Shown here piece by piece: positions 10,572 through 21,184 of a stretch of 64,000 nt of DNA (positions within the stretch are counted from its first letter, which is position 1; each line of letters begins with the position of its first letter). The notes beneath the pieces were generated by a model, which had not been told where the DNA came from, did no database searches, and saw only the letters and a list, made by a program, of their open reading frames with translations. Source of the stretch: an uncultured Cyclobacteriaceae bacterium (GTDB taxonomy: Bacteria > Bacteroidota > Bacteroidia > Cytophagales > Cyclobacteriaceae); the NCBI GenBank assembly GCA_937146645.1, contig CAKZRQ010000058.1, positions 124,001 through 188,000 of the forward strand, in the 5' to 3' direction. The translations under genes and the position numbers were made by a program.

Positions 10572-10599
10572 TAAGGTTGGAAGTATTCCCCCAACCTTA
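10572..10599 (-). terminator. Intrinsic terminator/attenuator between cox subunit IV and SCO genes
   Basis: Perfect 9-bp inverted repeat TAAGGTTGG...CCAACCTTA followed on the minus strand by TTTTTTG. Confidence 0.7.
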
Positions 10600-10622
10600 C
10601 TTTTTTTGAAAATTTTATACTT

Positions 10623-10952
10623 CTACCAACGCATGTTGAAGATATCTGAACCTTCTTTTGCAAGGGCTATCAATAACCACACAAGGAAAATCAGGGGAAC
10701 GATAATCGAATAGAATAATGGCTTGACCTCATCTCCGAGGTGCATAAACTCCATCATTATGTATTTCGCCTTCCAAATCGTCAATGCAATGAATAGGGCA
10801 TATAGTAAAATTCCTCTATCCATGGTAAAAGCCATGATAAATTCAGCTATAGTAAGAGCTAAAAGAATTCCAGCAGTCTTCCAGATTTTCTTAATCTTTT
10901 TATCATTTCGAGGGGTAACCTCTAGAGTTGATTTATTCTGTTGAATGTCCAT
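10623..10952 (-). CDS. Cytochrome c oxidase subunit IV-like protein
   Basis: Three TM helices, KAKYIMMEFMHLGDE motif, position in COX cluster. Confidence 0.85.
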   Translation of the reverse strand: MDIQQNKSTLEVTPRNDKKIKKIWKTAGILLALTIAEFIMAFTMDRGILLYALFIALTIWKAKYIMMEFMHLGDEVKPLFYSIIVPLIFLVWLLIALAKEGSDIFNMRW

Positions 10953-10970
10953 AATCTCGAAATTTTAAGC

Positions 10971-11747
10971 TTAGATAAGATAGAATAAAGTAAATACAAA
11001 TACCCAGACAAGGTCGACGAAGTGCCAATACAAACCTATTTTCTCTACCATTTCGTAATGACCTCTCTTGTCATAAACTCCGACTGCAGCTTGATAGAAA
11101 CAAAGGAATAAAAGAACTACACCAATGGTTACGTGAAATCCGTGGAACCCAGTGATAAAGAAGAAAAGCTGTGCAAAGGTAGCTGGCCCATATTCATTAA
11201 CCATAAGGTTTGCTCCAAATACGGTTTCTGTAACCTCTTGATTTAAGCTATTGATGTAAGTTAAAACTGATCCTGCTTCTGTTCCATGGATGAAGTGGTT
11301 CCACTCCCACGCCTGACAACCAAGGAAGGTAGCACCTCCTACTATCGTCCAAAGCATCCACTTGACCACATCATTACGATCATTTCTATGTCCGGCTTCC
11401 ACAGCAAGTACCATGGTCACAGAACTGGAGATCAAGATAAAGGTCATGATCCCTACGAAAACGAGTGGAGCATGAAAACCATGTAAGAAAGGTACAGCTT
11501 CAAATACCAGTTCAGGAATTGGCCAATATTGGTTAGAACCAACAAAAGAATCAGCAGGACCAGCATAAGCTGGATAAGTGACCCTAGTAGCCAAATATGT
11601 AATTAAGAATGCAGCAAAGGTGAAAATATCAGAGAGTAGGAAAAACCACATCATGAGTTTTCCGTAGCTCGCCTTCAGAGGTTCGTTTCCTCCACCCCAA
11701 ACTCCTCTTTTGGAGCTAACACCTATAGCAGTTGATTGAGCAGACAT
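10971..11747 (-). CDS. Cytochrome c oxidase subunit III (copy 1)
   Basis: Heme-copper oxidase subunit III signatures (QAWEWNHFI, FFITGFHGFHVTIGV, YWHFVDLVWVFVFTLFYL). Confidence 0.92.
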   Translation of the reverse strand: MSAQSTAIGVSSKRGVWGGGNEPLKASYGKLMMWFFLLSDIFTFAAFLITYLATRVTYPAYAGPADSFVGSNQYWPIPELVFEAVPFLHGFHAPLVFVGIMTFILISSSVTMVLAVEAGHRNDRNDVVKWMLWTIVGGATFLGCQAWEWNHFIHGTEAGSVLTYINSLNQEVTETVFGANLMVNEYGPATFAQLFFFITGFHGFHVTIGVVLLFLCFYQAAVGVYDKRGHYEMVEKIGLYWHFVDLVWVFVFTLFYLI

Positions 11748-11769
11748 ATGAGTTTAATTAGTACTGAGT

Positions 11770-12354
11770 TTAATGATTCAATAACAGAAACATGAACAAA
11801 TATAACCAAAGTCCTCCAAGGAAGTGCCAATACGTGGTAGCCATTTCCATGGTATTCATTGATTGCGAATGGACTTTATATTTGAATGTTGAAATTAATA
11901 CAACAATTAAGAAGATTACACCACTGATTAGGTGTAATGCATGAAGACCGGTAAACACATAAAGGAATGACCCTGCAGGGTTTCCTACAAAGAAAACTTC
12001 CCTATCCACCAACGCAACCCAACTATACCACTGTCCTACCAAAAAGGCAATTCCGAAAACCACAGCTAACGATATGGCTACCCTCAAGGAAATCAGATTA
12101 TCCTTCTTAGCTGAAAAATAACCCCACTGTAGAAAGATACTACTCGCCACTACAAGTCCAGAAGTGAAATAGAATATCTCCGGGAGATCGTATTCCAACC
12201 AATTACCTTCTGATTGTCTTACTATGTATGCACTTGTCAATGCGGCAAAGACCATGACAACCGTCACCATAAACAACCAAAGCGCAAATTTCTTCGGATG
12301 CATGGAGATCGGCTGCTCCACCATATCGACATATTTCAGTTCTCTTTCCATCAA
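11770..12354 (-). CDS. Cytochrome c oxidase subunit III-like protein (copy 2)
   Basis: FTGLHALHLISGVIFL and TTYWHFLGGLWLYLFMFLLL; shorter subunit III paralogue. Confidence 0.9.
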   Translation of the reverse strand: MMERELKYVDMVEQPISMHPKKFALWLFMVTVVMVFAALTSAYIVRQSEGNWLEYDLPEIFYFTSGLVVASSIFLQWGYFSAKKDNLISLRVAISLAVVFGIAFLVGQWYSWVALVDREVFFVGNPAGSFLYVFTGLHALHLISGVIFLIVVLISTFKYKVHSQSMNTMEMATTYWHFLGGLWLYLFMFLLLNH

Positions 12355-13259
12355 GAAGGGATTTTATCGATTAGGTAGGCAATCTGCACTATAGGCAAAT
12401 AGAGGAACGATCCAAACATGATCCTTAAAGCCGACTTCCTCGAACCATCTCTCATTAAAGAGAAAGTCTGAGCAAGGAACAGAACGCCACACACGGTGGC
12501 CACAATTCCTGAATTCAGTCCAGTAAGCCCAAAGTAGGTAGGTAATAATCCCAAAGGCAAAAGGAATAAAGTATAGATCATGATTTGAAAAGCTGTATTC
12601 AAATCCTTCTTTCCACCGCTTGGCAAAAGCTTAAATCCAGCTCTTTGATAATCCTCGTCACTTACCCAGGCAATCGCCCAGAAATGAGGAAACTGCCAAA
12701 TAAACTGTATTCCAAAAATGATTAGCGCTTCATACGATATTGCACCTGTAGCAGCAGTCCATCCTAGTAAAGGAGGCATGGCCCCAGGAATTGCTCCCAC
12801 AAAAACCGCGATTGGTCCAACTCTTTTCAATGGAGTGTACACAAAAATGTACAGCACCATACTCAAGATTCCGAGAAGGGTAGTCAATGGGTTAGTAAAT
12901 ATCCAAAGGATCCCAATACCGAGGAACCCAAGTAGACTTGTAAATAAATAAGCCTCGAATAATGAAATAGTCTTTAAGGGAAGCGGTCGGTTCTCCGTGC
13001 GCTTCATTAGCTTATCTAAATCTCTCTCCAGAATCTCATTGGCAGCTCCAGAAGCTCCAGTGATTAGAAATCCACCAAATGCCAATCCAAGGAAATGTGG
13101 CCAGGAAAAGACTACTGAGGTCTCCCCTAGGATAAATCCAAAGACAGCAGAAAACGTGACCAAAGCCGACAAGCGGAATTTGATCAAATCCATATAGGCT
13201 CTAGCCCTAACTTTTACAAATTCAATGGCCGAATTTCCGGCTACATCCATTGTTTTCAT
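12351..13259 (-). CDS. ctaB: Protoheme IX farnesyltransferase (heme O synthase)
   Basis: UbiA-type prenyltransferase motif NEILERDLDKLMKRTENRPLP, YTPLKR, WQFPHFWAIAW. Confidence 0.94.
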   Translation of the reverse strand: MKTMDVAGNSAIEFVKVRARAYMDLIKFRLSALVTFSAVFGFILGETSVVFSWPHFLGLAFGGFLITGASGAANEILERDLDKLMKRTENRPLPLKTISLFEAYLFTSLLGFLGIGILWIFTNPLTTLLGILSMVLYIFVYTPLKRVGPIAVFVGAIPGAMPPLLGWTAATGAISYEALIIFGIQFIWQFPHFWAIAWVSDEDYQRAGFKLLPSGGKKDLNTAFQIMIYTLFLLPLGLLPTYFGLTGLNSGIVATVCGVLFLAQTFSLMRDGSRKSALRIMFGSFLYLPIVQIAYLIDKIPS

Positions 13260-13266
13260 CTCTTCT

Positions 13267-14337
13267 TTACTTAAGACTGAATTGCCTGTTATCCCTGATT
13301 TGGAGATATAGCAAAACCTGAACTCCAGTAATTAAACACCCAATCAACAAGTGGAATGGCTGCAAGAAGGCTGGAATACCAAAGTAAGCCATACCCATTC
13401 CCGTAGCTATTTCCAATAATATTAAAGCCATCAAAACCTGAGACCACAGATTTATCTGAGAGTTTCTCAAGGTATACTTGAAAGCCATGATGAAGTACAG
13501 AACATGTACAATCAAAATGCTCAATGAAAAGGATCTATGAATCAAGAAAATCAAACCTGATTCCTCAACCCAGGTATCCCTGAGCATATAACCCAAGCTT
13601 GTCGCTACCGCATCGATTTGTTCCCTGACCTGAGTCCCCAATACAATTTGTATTAGCATAAGGACAATGCCAGCGATTAGAAGCCATTCTACTTTAGAAG
13701 GCACATCCATTTTGACTGAATCACGCCCCATTAATCGATTTGATAAGTGGAAAATCCAAATGAGTAGACCTGCCAAAAGCAAGGCCAACATCATATGGAA
13801 AGTGATCATCCACGGAATCAGATTAGTAGATACAACAAGTGAACCTATCCATCCTTGGAATAAAACAAGAATGAGAGAAGCGATCGCACCAACTGTAATT
13901 CTTTTGTCCACATTCCACATGGGAAAAGATTTCCAAACGGTCAAAATGATAAGGAAACCAATAACTACACCTATTAAACGATTGACATATTCAATCCAGG
14001 TCTTAGTGGCATTGAACTCCTCCTCAATAAGGATGGATTTATCATTTGCGATCTTCTCGGCTGTATCCGACAAGCCTATTCTATTCAAAGAAGCTACAAA
14101 CCGTTCGTTCTTAGCTAGTCTTTTTTCTAAATAAATTTCCTGATAGTTATCGGGGAGCTGATCAACACTGGTCGGAGGAATAACCTGACCAAAACACATG
14201 GGCCAGTCTGGGCATCCCATTCCGGATCCTGTGCTCCTAACAAGCCCACCAACCCATATCAGGAAAAATACAGCAATCACCGTGTAAAGACTGACACGGC
14301 GAAAGCTGAGTAATTTTTTATTAAGACTCTGATTCAT
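13267..14337 (-). CDS. ctaA: Heme A synthase (COX15/CtaA)
   Basis: GGLVRSTGSGMGCPDWPMCFGQVIPP, EYVNRLIGVVIG, TFHMMLALLLAG; classical COX15/CtaA motifs. Confidence 0.94.
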   Translation of the reverse strand: MNQSLNKKLLSFRRVSLYTVIAVFFLIWVGGLVRSTGSGMGCPDWPMCFGQVIPPTSVDQLPDNYQEIYLEKRLAKNERFVASLNRIGLSDTAEKIANDKSILIEEEFNATKTWIEYVNRLIGVVIGFLIILTVWKSFPMWNVDKRITVGAIASLILVLFQGWIGSLVVSTNLIPWMITFHMMLALLLAGLLIWIFHLSNRLMGRDSVKMDVPSKVEWLLIAGIVLMLIQIVLGTQVREQIDAVATSLGYMLRDTWVEESGLIFLIHRSFSLSILIVHVLYFIMAFKYTLRNSQINLWSQVLMALILLEIATGMGMAYFGIPAFLQPFHLLIGCLITGVQVLLYLQIRDNRQFSLK

Positions 14338-16204
14338 TTGGCACCAAAACCTCGTCCTCGTCCTTCATGATCTCGAGCTCGATTTTCACTTGCTCTTGCT
14401 CATGCGGCAAATTGGATTCAGGTGTCTCAGATAATGGAACTGTCTGAGGAATAAAATCCTCCTCCGCTCCTGGCTTAGAATAATCATATGGCCATCTGTA
14501 AACAGCAGGAATCTCGCCTGGCCAGTTACCATGTTCTGGATGAAGCGGAGTAGTCCACTCCAATGTATTCGATCTCCATGGATTCAATGATGCCTTTCTT
14601 CCTCTGTACATGCTGTAGAAGAAGTTGAACAAGAAAATGAACTGAGCACCAAAGGTTATTATCGCCGCAACAGATACAAACATGTTCAAATCAGTATACA
14701 TATCCGAGAAAGCGAAATTAGTCCATGAATAGTATCTCCTAGGGAAACCTGCTATCCCAATGTAATGCATTGGGAAGAAGACCATGTAAACCCCCACAAA
14801 TGTCGCCCAGAAATGCACATATCCTAGTCTAGCATCCATCATTCGACCAAACATTTTTGGGAACCAGTGATACACACCAGCCATCAGTCCAAAGAATGAG
14901 GCAGAACCCATTACAAGGTGGAAATGAGCAACTACGAAATAAGTATCGTGCAATTGAATATCGATCGCTGAGTTACCTAAGAAAATACCTGTCAGTCCAC
15001 CAGAGATAAAGAAAGATACCAAACCGATGGAGAATAGCATTCCTGGTGTGAAAACCAGATTACCTCTCCAAAGCGTGGTTAAATAATTAAATACTTTCAC
15101 TGCAGAAGGTACCGCAATAATCAGTGTCAGGAACATGAAAATAGAACCGAGGAATGGGTTCATTCCTGAGACAAACATGTGGTGAGCCCACACGATGAAC
15201 GAAAGAATGGTAATACCCAACATGGATATAATCATCGCCTTATAACCAAAGATCGGCTTTCTTGAATTTGTAGCAATAATCTCGGAAGTGATACCTAGCG
15301 CCGGTAGAAGTACAATGTAAACTTCAGGGTGCCCTAAAAACCAGAATAAGTGTTGGTAAAGAACTGGACTTCCACCTGTGTTTGGTAGCGCCTCACCTCC
15401 TATATAGATATCTGATAAATAAAATGATGTTCCAAAGCTTCTATCGAAAACTAACAACAATGCAGCCGCAAAAAGCACTGGGAATGAAAGAAGTCCGATT
15501 ACTGCAGTTAGGAAGAATGCCCAAATGGTCAGCGGCAATCTTGAGAATGACATCCCCTTAGTCCGCAAATTAATTACAGTTGTGATGTAATTAATTCCAC
15601 CCAAAAGAGATGATGCGATAAAGAAAGTCATGGCGACAAGCCACAAAGTCATGCCCATTCCCGATCCTGGGATAGCCTGCTCGAGTGCTGAAAGGGGCGG
15701 ATAAACCACCCAGCCACCACCTGCTGGTCCAGTTGGGATAAATAAAGAAATGAACATGATGACACTGGACAAAAAGAAGAACCAGTAAGAAAGCATGTTC
15801 ATGAAACCAGAAGCCATATCTCTTGCTCCGATCTGAAGAGGAATCAAGAAATTTGAGAAAGTTCCACTCAATCCAGCTGTCAATACGAAGAATACCATGA
15901 TGGTACCATGCATTGTCACAAGTGCAAGATAAAAGGTGGGATCTAACTTTCCTGTCTCATCAATCCATCCTCCCAAAAGTGGTCTCAACCACTCTAGACT
16001 CATATCAGGAAAGCCTAATTGAAGTCTAAAAAGAATAGAAAGAAAACCTCCTATCACAGCCCAAAAGATACCAGTAACCAAAAACTGCTTACCGATCATT
16101 TTGTGATCTGTGGAGAAGATATACTTCGTTACAAAATTATCATGATGCTCGTGCTCGTGAGCGTCGTGAGCGGTATCATGATTAGCTATTGATGCTGTTG
16201 CCAT
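14321..16204 (-). CDS. Cytochrome c oxidase subunit I
   Basis: HGTIMVFF, WFLGHPEVYIVLLPALGI, WAHHMFVSGMNP, HDTYFVVAHFHLVMG heme/CuB ligands. Confidence 0.97.
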   Translation of the reverse strand: MATASIANHDTAHDAHEHEHHDNFVTKYIFSTDHKMIGKQFLVTGIFWAVIGGFLSILFRLQLGFPDMSLEWLRPLLGGWIDETGKLDPTFYLALVTMHGTIMVFFVLTAGLSGTFSNFLIPLQIGARDMASGFMNMLSYWFFFLSSVIMFISLFIPTGPAGGGWVVYPPLSALEQAIPGSGMGMTLWLVAMTFFIASSLLGGINYITTVINLRTKGMSFSRLPLTIWAFFLTAVIGLLSFPVLFAAALLLVFDRSFGTSFYLSDIYIGGEALPNTGGSPVLYQHLFWFLGHPEVYIVLLPALGITSEIIATNSRKPIFGYKAMIISMLGITILSFIVWAHHMFVSGMNPFLGSIFMFLTLIIAVPSAVKVFNYLTTLWRGNLVFTPGMLFSIGLVSFFISGGLTGIFLGNSAIDIQLHDTYFVVAHFHLVMGSASFFGLMAGVYHWFPKMFGRMMDARLGYVHFWATFVGVYMVFFPMHYIGIAGFPRRYYSWTNFAFSDMYTDLNMFVSVAAIITFGAQFIFLFNFFYSMYRGRKASLNPWRSNTLEWTTPLHPEHGNWPGEIPAVYRWPYDYSKPGAEEDFIPQTVPLSETPESNLPHEQEQVKIELEIMKDEDEVLVPNESES

Positions 16205-16221
16205 AATCTAGCTTTTGTTAA

Positions 16222-17253
16222 TTACTTTTCGCTTAATTGAATCTCTGCTAACTCCTTAAGTTCCGCAGGCAAATTCTCAGCTAATGCTGGATTCTGCTGA
16301 ACAAAAGACTTTTGCTCCGCTAGCCAAGCTTGGTACTCTGCTGGCTCTACTACCTCTATAACCTTCTTCATTGAGAAGTGTCCCCTACCGCAAATCTCCG
16401 TACAAGCGATTTCGTATTCGAATTCCGGATCATTCAACTCAGCTCTCATTTCAGCTGTAGTTTTTGTTGGCACAAACCAGAATCTGGTTGGCATTCCTGG
16501 CACCGCATCCATCTTTAATCTCATATGTGGAGCGAAAACAGAATGCAAAACGTCTCTTGCTCTGATTTTAAATAACACTGGCTCTCCTTTTGGAATGACT
16601 ACCACAGGAGAAGGAAAATCATCGATTGCATTTAGATCAGTGAAATCAACACCATGAGAGTTGATTGCACTAGTCAATCTATAATCATAATCCCCAAGAA
16701 CATTGTCAGCACCAGGATATCTTACCTCCCATGCAAACTGATATCCCATAATCTCAACTACGTGAGCATTCTCAGGAGCTGGTGCAGTGATGTCAGACCA
16801 TGCCATCCATCCAGTAAACACCAAGACGGCTAGAACAACACCTGGAACCGTAGTCCAAATGATCTCCAACTTGTTATTATCAGGATAAAAACTAGCCTTT
16901 CTATTTTCCTTGTATTGGTACTTATACGGGAAGACAAAAAGCAAAACGTGAGTGATAAGGAATATTAATCCAGTCACAGCCATAGTTATCCAGAAAAGAT
17001 TATCTGTAACCACGCCATGTTCTGAAGCAACTGGAAGCTGATAGTTATCAAACTCCTTTATGGAGTACCAAAACATCAGTACTCCTGAACCAATCATAAA
17101 TAAGACGAACAAAATAGCATTCACCTTATTACTCGATGATGCGATCTTTTTGTCCGACCCTTTCACCACAGAAACCAAGGTCTGGATTCTATACACCATC
17201 CAAATGATGGACAGCAACAATAAAACCCCTACCGCGATAAGAAATCCGTACAT
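16222..17253 (-). CDS. Cytochrome c oxidase subunit II
   Basis: Two N-terminal TM segments; YQFAWEVRYPG and the CuA motif CTEICGRGHFSM. Confidence 0.95.
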   Translation of the reverse strand: MYGFLIAVGVLLLLSIIWMVYRIQTLVSVVKGSDKKIASSSNKVNAILFVLFMIGSGVLMFWYSIKEFDNYQLPVASEHGVVTDNLFWITMAVTGLIFLITHVLLFVFPYKYQYKENRKASFYPDNNKLEIIWTTVPGVVLAVLVFTGWMAWSDITAPAPENAHVVEIMGYQFAWEVRYPGADNVLGDYDYRLTSAINSHGVDFTDLNAIDDFPSPVVVIPKGEPVLFKIRARDVLHSVFAPHMRLKMDAVPGMPTRFWFVPTKTTAEMRAELNDPEFEYEIACTEICGRGHFSMKKVIEVVEPAEYQAWLAEQKSFVQQNPALAENLPAELKELAEIQLSEK

Positions 17254-17271
17254 ATCTTTCTTTTAACTTTT

Positions 17272-18567
17272 TTAAATATGATGATGATAGCTCTCCTCGA
17301 GCATCGGGTGGTTCTTTGGAATCAAATTACCCTTAGACAACCCGCTTAACACAACTAACGTCACTACCGATCCATACAGTAGGAACATACCAACTTCAAT
17401 CAAACCAACGCCTCCGTTATGACCAAGCGTACCAGGCTGAACCATCAAGAAGAAGTCAACCCAGTGTCCTGCTATGATTAGAGAACATACCAATTTTAGG
17501 AAAACTCCATGTCTTTTTGAATCTCTTGTCATTAAAACAAGGAAGGGAAGCACAAAGTTTACCAAGATATTTACAAAAATAAACGGACCATACACATCAC
17601 TCGACAGTCTCTCAAGGAAGTACACAGACTCCTCTGGAATGTTTGCATAATAGATAAGCAAGAACTGAGAGAACCACAGGTAGGTCCAGAAAATAGTAAA
17701 TCCAAATACGAATTTTCCAAGGTCATGAACATGGTTTTCATTAACCATTTCAAGGTATCCAAGTCCTTTAAGGAAAATAGTGATAAGGGTAATTGCAGAC
17801 AGACCCGCTACAAACCAGGATGAGAATACATACCATCCGAATAGTGTCGAGAACCAGTGTGTATCAATTGACATTACCCAGTCCCATGCAGCAATAGAAG
17901 ATGACACTGCAAAAAAGATAATGAAGAACGCTGACCAGCTTCTGATTTTGAACCACTGAGAATTATCTGTGATTCCATCCTCTGCATAAGTCATGGACTT
18001 CAATTTATTGAAGAAGAATACCCAGAAGCCAAAGAAGATTACCATTCTAGCGATGTAAAATACAGGGAATGTTCCCTTCTCCATAGGCCAGTAAAAGAAT
18101 GCTCCTTTTCCATCAATGATAGAATCGTATTCTGGTGAGCTCTTATCGAAAAGGTAGCTATGCGTCCAGTGGAACAAATCATGATTCGCCACAAAGAAAG
18201 TCACCAACATAAGGACTGCTCCATAAGGTAGCCAGTGTCCTAATGAAAGCATAACTCTTACTATTGGAGCAGACCATCCTGCTTGAGCGGCATATTGAAT
18301 AGCGAAAAAGAATACGCCAATGATGGCAATTCCAACAAAGTAAACATTGTTGATCCAAAGATTCGCATAGACTCTCTCGTACCAATGGAATGCATGTCCT
18401 CCAGCTTCACCCGCTGCTTCCTCATGTCCACCACCCATCATAGCCATTACTATCCCGATTCCGAGAAGTACAGCTCCAATGACTAAAACAGTCATAATCG
18501 GCTTCTTTAGAGCCGGCGTAAACTCAAATTTTTGATCTAAGTTGTAATTCTGTACGTCGTGAGCCAT
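17272..18567 (-). CDS. actF: Alternative complex III subunit ActF (quinol:cytochrome c oxidoreductase, NrfD-related membrane subunit)
   Basis: Polytopic membrane protein of about 10 TM helices, ActF-like, in the conserved ACIII gene order. Confidence 0.88.
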   Translation of the reverse strand: MAHDVQNYNLDQKFEFTPALKKPIMTVLVIGAVLLGIGIVMAMMGGGHEEAAGEAGGHAFHWYERVYANLWINNVYFVGIAIIGVFFFAIQYAAQAGWSAPIVRVMLSLGHWLPYGAVLMLVTFFVANHDLFHWTHSYLFDKSSPEYDSIIDGKGAFFYWPMEKGTFPVFYIARMVIFFGFWVFFFNKLKSMTYAEDGITDNSQWFKIRSWSAFFIIFFAVSSSIAAWDWVMSIDTHWFSTLFGWYVFSSWFVAGLSAITLITIFLKGLGYLEMVNENHVHDLGKFVFGFTIFWTYLWFSQFLLIYYANIPEESVYFLERLSSDVYGPFIFVNILVNFVLPFLVLMTRDSKRHGVFLKLVCSLIIAGHWVDFFLMVQPGTLGHNGGVGLIEVGMFLLYGSVVTLVVLSGLSKGNLIPKNHPMLEESYHHHI

Positions 18568-18569
18568 AA

Positions 18570-19289
18570 TTAATTAGCTGAGATTTCTGTTTCAGTTACT
18601 TCGGGAGCTGCTTCAGCAGTCTGAGCACCTACACCTCCTTGAATTTCTTGTTTCACATAGTGAACAATCTTCCATCGGCTTTCTTGTGGAATTTGAGAAC
18701 CGTGGGCTCCCATTCTTCCTTTACCTTTGGTAATCACATGGAAAATATGACCCTCCGGAAGACCTACATATGCCCCTCCTGTAAGGTTAGCCACACCACC
18801 AATTATCATCCCAACTTTTCCATCTCCTTCTCCTTTCGCTCCATGACACGCAGTACAATACTGCTCATATAGAGCTTCGCCATCCTTCAGTACTTCATCA
18901 TTCAAAGTAACTGGATTTCTGGTCAAAGCAGCTTCCTCAAGTTCATCCGTTTCTAATCGATAAGGAAGGTAACCCTGCTTATTTCTTGGCACTGTGTTAG
19001 CCACAGGCTCTCTCATGTTCATTCTATGAGGATTATTCACATTACTGTTGAAGAATTCACCCTTTTCGTCCTCTCTAGTGGACAACCAAGTACCCTCTTC
19101 TTCGTCAGTAATTTGAGTTAGCCCTTCGTAAGGTACCGAGTGGTACATCTGAGGTGCATACTCTAAGCCCTGATTCTCACCACCCGCTTTACATCCGTAA
19201 AGCAAAACAGCAGCTAATGCAGGAACTAGAATTTTTGAATTTATAGCAATCTTCATTTTACCTGAATTACTCATCAAAACTTTTGTCAT
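18570..19289 (-). CDS. actE: ACIII subunit ActE, monoheme cytochrome c lipoprotein
   Basis: Lipobox-like LLYGCKAG, single CTACH heme motif; true start may be the internal Met at 19256 (MKIAINSK...). Confidence 0.87.
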   Translation of the reverse strand: MTKVLMSNSGKMKIAINSKILVPALAAVLLYGCKAGGENQGLEYAPQMYHSVPYEGLTQITDEEEGTWLSTREDEKGEFFNSNVNNPHRMNMREPVANTVPRNKQGYLPYRLETDELEEAALTRNPVTLNDEVLKDGEALYEQYCTACHGAKGEGDGKVGMIIGGVANLTGGAYVGLPEGHIFHVITKGKGRMGAHGSQIPQESRWKIVHYVKQEIQGGVGAQTAEAAPEVTETEISAN

Positions 19290-19800
19290 TCACTTCGGTA
19301 GCCCCAGATGATTTAAGGACTTCACGAATTTTGTCTTGCTCCATTGAGCTATTATTAGCGATGTCAATCGCCATGATATGCTTATCATCAGTGCTTCGCA
19401 AATCAAAGATTCTTGGCTGCGCCCAAGGCTTAAGATTTGAACTAACCATAAATACACCTACCATCCCGAAAGAGGCTAGAAGTACTGTCATTTCGAAGGT
19501 TACTGGAATGAAATCTGGAAAAGCAGCGTAGTCTTTACCACCGATAATCATAGGCCAGTCAAACTTCATCATATAAAATTGCATGGTCAATGCCAAAGAA
19601 GTTCCCAACAATCCGAAAAGGAAAGCTGCAATAGGAAGGCGGCTTCTTCTGTAACCTAATTCCTCATCCAACCCATGAACCGGATATGGAGAATAGACCT
19701 CATGGATTTTCACACCGCTGGATCTTACGTCCTTTACAGCATGAAGGAGTACATCTTCGTCGTCGAACACTCCAAGAATAAAATGCTTATCTCTTTCCAT
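19267..19800 (-). CDS. actD: ACIII subunit ActD (DUF3341)
   Basis: DUF3341-like sequence (FDDEDVLLHAVKDVRSSGVKIHEVYSPYPVHGLDE), two TM helices, position in act cluster. Confidence 0.9.
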   Translation of the reverse strand: MERDKHFILGVFDDEDVLLHAVKDVRSSGVKIHEVYSPYPVHGLDEELGYRRSRLPIAAFLFGLLGTSLALTMQFYMMKFDWPMIIGGKDYAAFPDFIPVTFEMTVLLASFGMVGVFMVSSNLKPWAQPRIFDLRSTDDKHIMAIDIANNSSMEQDKIREVLKSSGATEVNDKSFDE

Positions 19801-19802
19801 AA

Positions 19803-21167
19803 TTATTTGGCTACTTTTTCAGATGAAGACTTCAATACTGATTTCACTTCAGCCATATTGATCACCGGGAAGAACTTCGCAAACAGGAAGAACAAGGTGA
19901 AGAACAAACCAAAGGTGAAAAGATAAACTCCCACATCAGCCCAGGTCGGGTAGAACATCGCCCAAGAAGATGGAAGATAATCTCTGTGTAGGGAGGTTAC
20001 GATAATCACAAATCTCTCGAACCACATTCCAATATTCACTACCAAAGACAAGATGAAAGTGGCGACAATGGAGGTTCTGATTTTCTTAATCCAGAATAGC
20101 TGTGGCGAGATCACATTACAAGTCATCATAGACCAGTATGCCCACCAGTAAGGTCCTGTTGCTCTGTTGATAAAGGCATATTGCTCAGCTTCTACACCAG
20201 AATACCAGGCGATAAAGAATTCGGTGATATACGCGATACCTACAATAGAACCTGTGATGATGATTACAATATTCATCAATTCAATGTGCCCCATCGTGAT
20301 GTAATCCTCTAGCTTAAATACCTTCCTCGTGATAATCATCAAGGTAAGCACCATGGCAAACCCAGAGAAAATCGCACCTGCCACGAAGTATGGAGGGAAG
20401 ATAGTGGTATGCCATCCAGGAATTACAGACGTCGCAAAGTCAAAGGATACAATTGTGTGTACTGAGAGCACAAGTGGTGTTGCCAAACCTGCTAGAATCA
20501 AAGAAACTGATTCGTATCTCATCCATGATTTTGCAGCACCATCCCATCCGAAAGAAAGGGCTCCGTAGATAGTTTTTCTCAAACCGGTCGCTCTATCACG
20601 GATGGTGGCAAAATCAGGGATAAGCCCGATATACCAGAATACAAGTGATACAGAGAAATAGGTTGAAATCGCAAAAACGTCCCAAAGAAGGGGAGAGTTA
20701 AAGTTTACCCAAAGCGAACCAAATGTATTTGGTAAGGGTAAAGCCCAATAAGCTCCAATCCATGGACGGCCCATGTGAATAACCGGGAACATCGCTGCAC
20801 AGATTACAGCGAAGATCGTCATCGCTTCAGCAGCACGGTTAATGGATGTTCTCCACTTCTGTCTGAAAAGGAGAAGTACTGCGGAGATCAGCGTACCTGC
20901 GTGACCAATACCAACCCACCATACGAAGTTAGTAATGTCCCAGGCCCAGCCGATGGTCTTGTTCAGACCCCACATACCAATTCCTTCCCAAAGGGTGGCA
21001 GCAAGAGCGATAAAACCCAAAGCGAGAACTCCAGCTGCAGTTAGGAAGGCAAGGAACCAAGCAATACTTGGTTTACCTTCTACCTGACGCGACACATCTT
21101 GTGTTACGTCATGGTAGGTTTTCCCACCGGTAACTAAAGGCTCTCTAACGGATGAAGTAACCTGCAT
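19803..21167 (-). CDS. actC: ACIII subunit ActC (NrfD/PsrC-like quinol-binding membrane subunit)
   Basis: Polytopic NrfD-type protein ([36 protein letters not shown]). Confidence 0.93.
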   Translation of the reverse strand: MQVTSSVREPLVTGGKTYHDVTQDVSRQVEGKPSIAWFLAFLTAAGVLALGFIALAATLWEGIGMWGLNKTIGWAWDITNFVWWVGIGHAGTLISAVLLLFRQKWRTSINRAAEAMTIFAVICAAMFPVIHMGRPWIGAYWALPLPNTFGSLWVNFNSPLLWDVFAISTYFSVSLVFWYIGLIPDFATIRDRATGLRKTIYGALSFGWDGAAKSWMRYESVSLILAGLATPLVLSVHTIVSFDFATSVIPGWHTTIFPPYFVAGAIFSGFAMVLTLMIITRKVFKLEDYITMGHIELMNIVIIITGSIVGIAYITEFFIAWYSGVEAEQYAFINRATGPYWWAYWSMMTCNVISPQLFWIKKIRTSIVATFILSLVVNIGMWFERFVIIVTSLHRDYLPSSWAMFYPTWADVGVYLFTFGLFFTLFFLFAKFFPVINMAEVKSVLKSSSEKVAK

Positions 21168-21184
21168 AGTCTATTAAATTATTA

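Noticed and set aside
12351-14337. Apparent gene overlaps (ctaB/coxIII, ctaA/coxI) as possible frameshifts
   Set aside because: All proteins are full length with intact motifs; overlaps are normal translational coupling.
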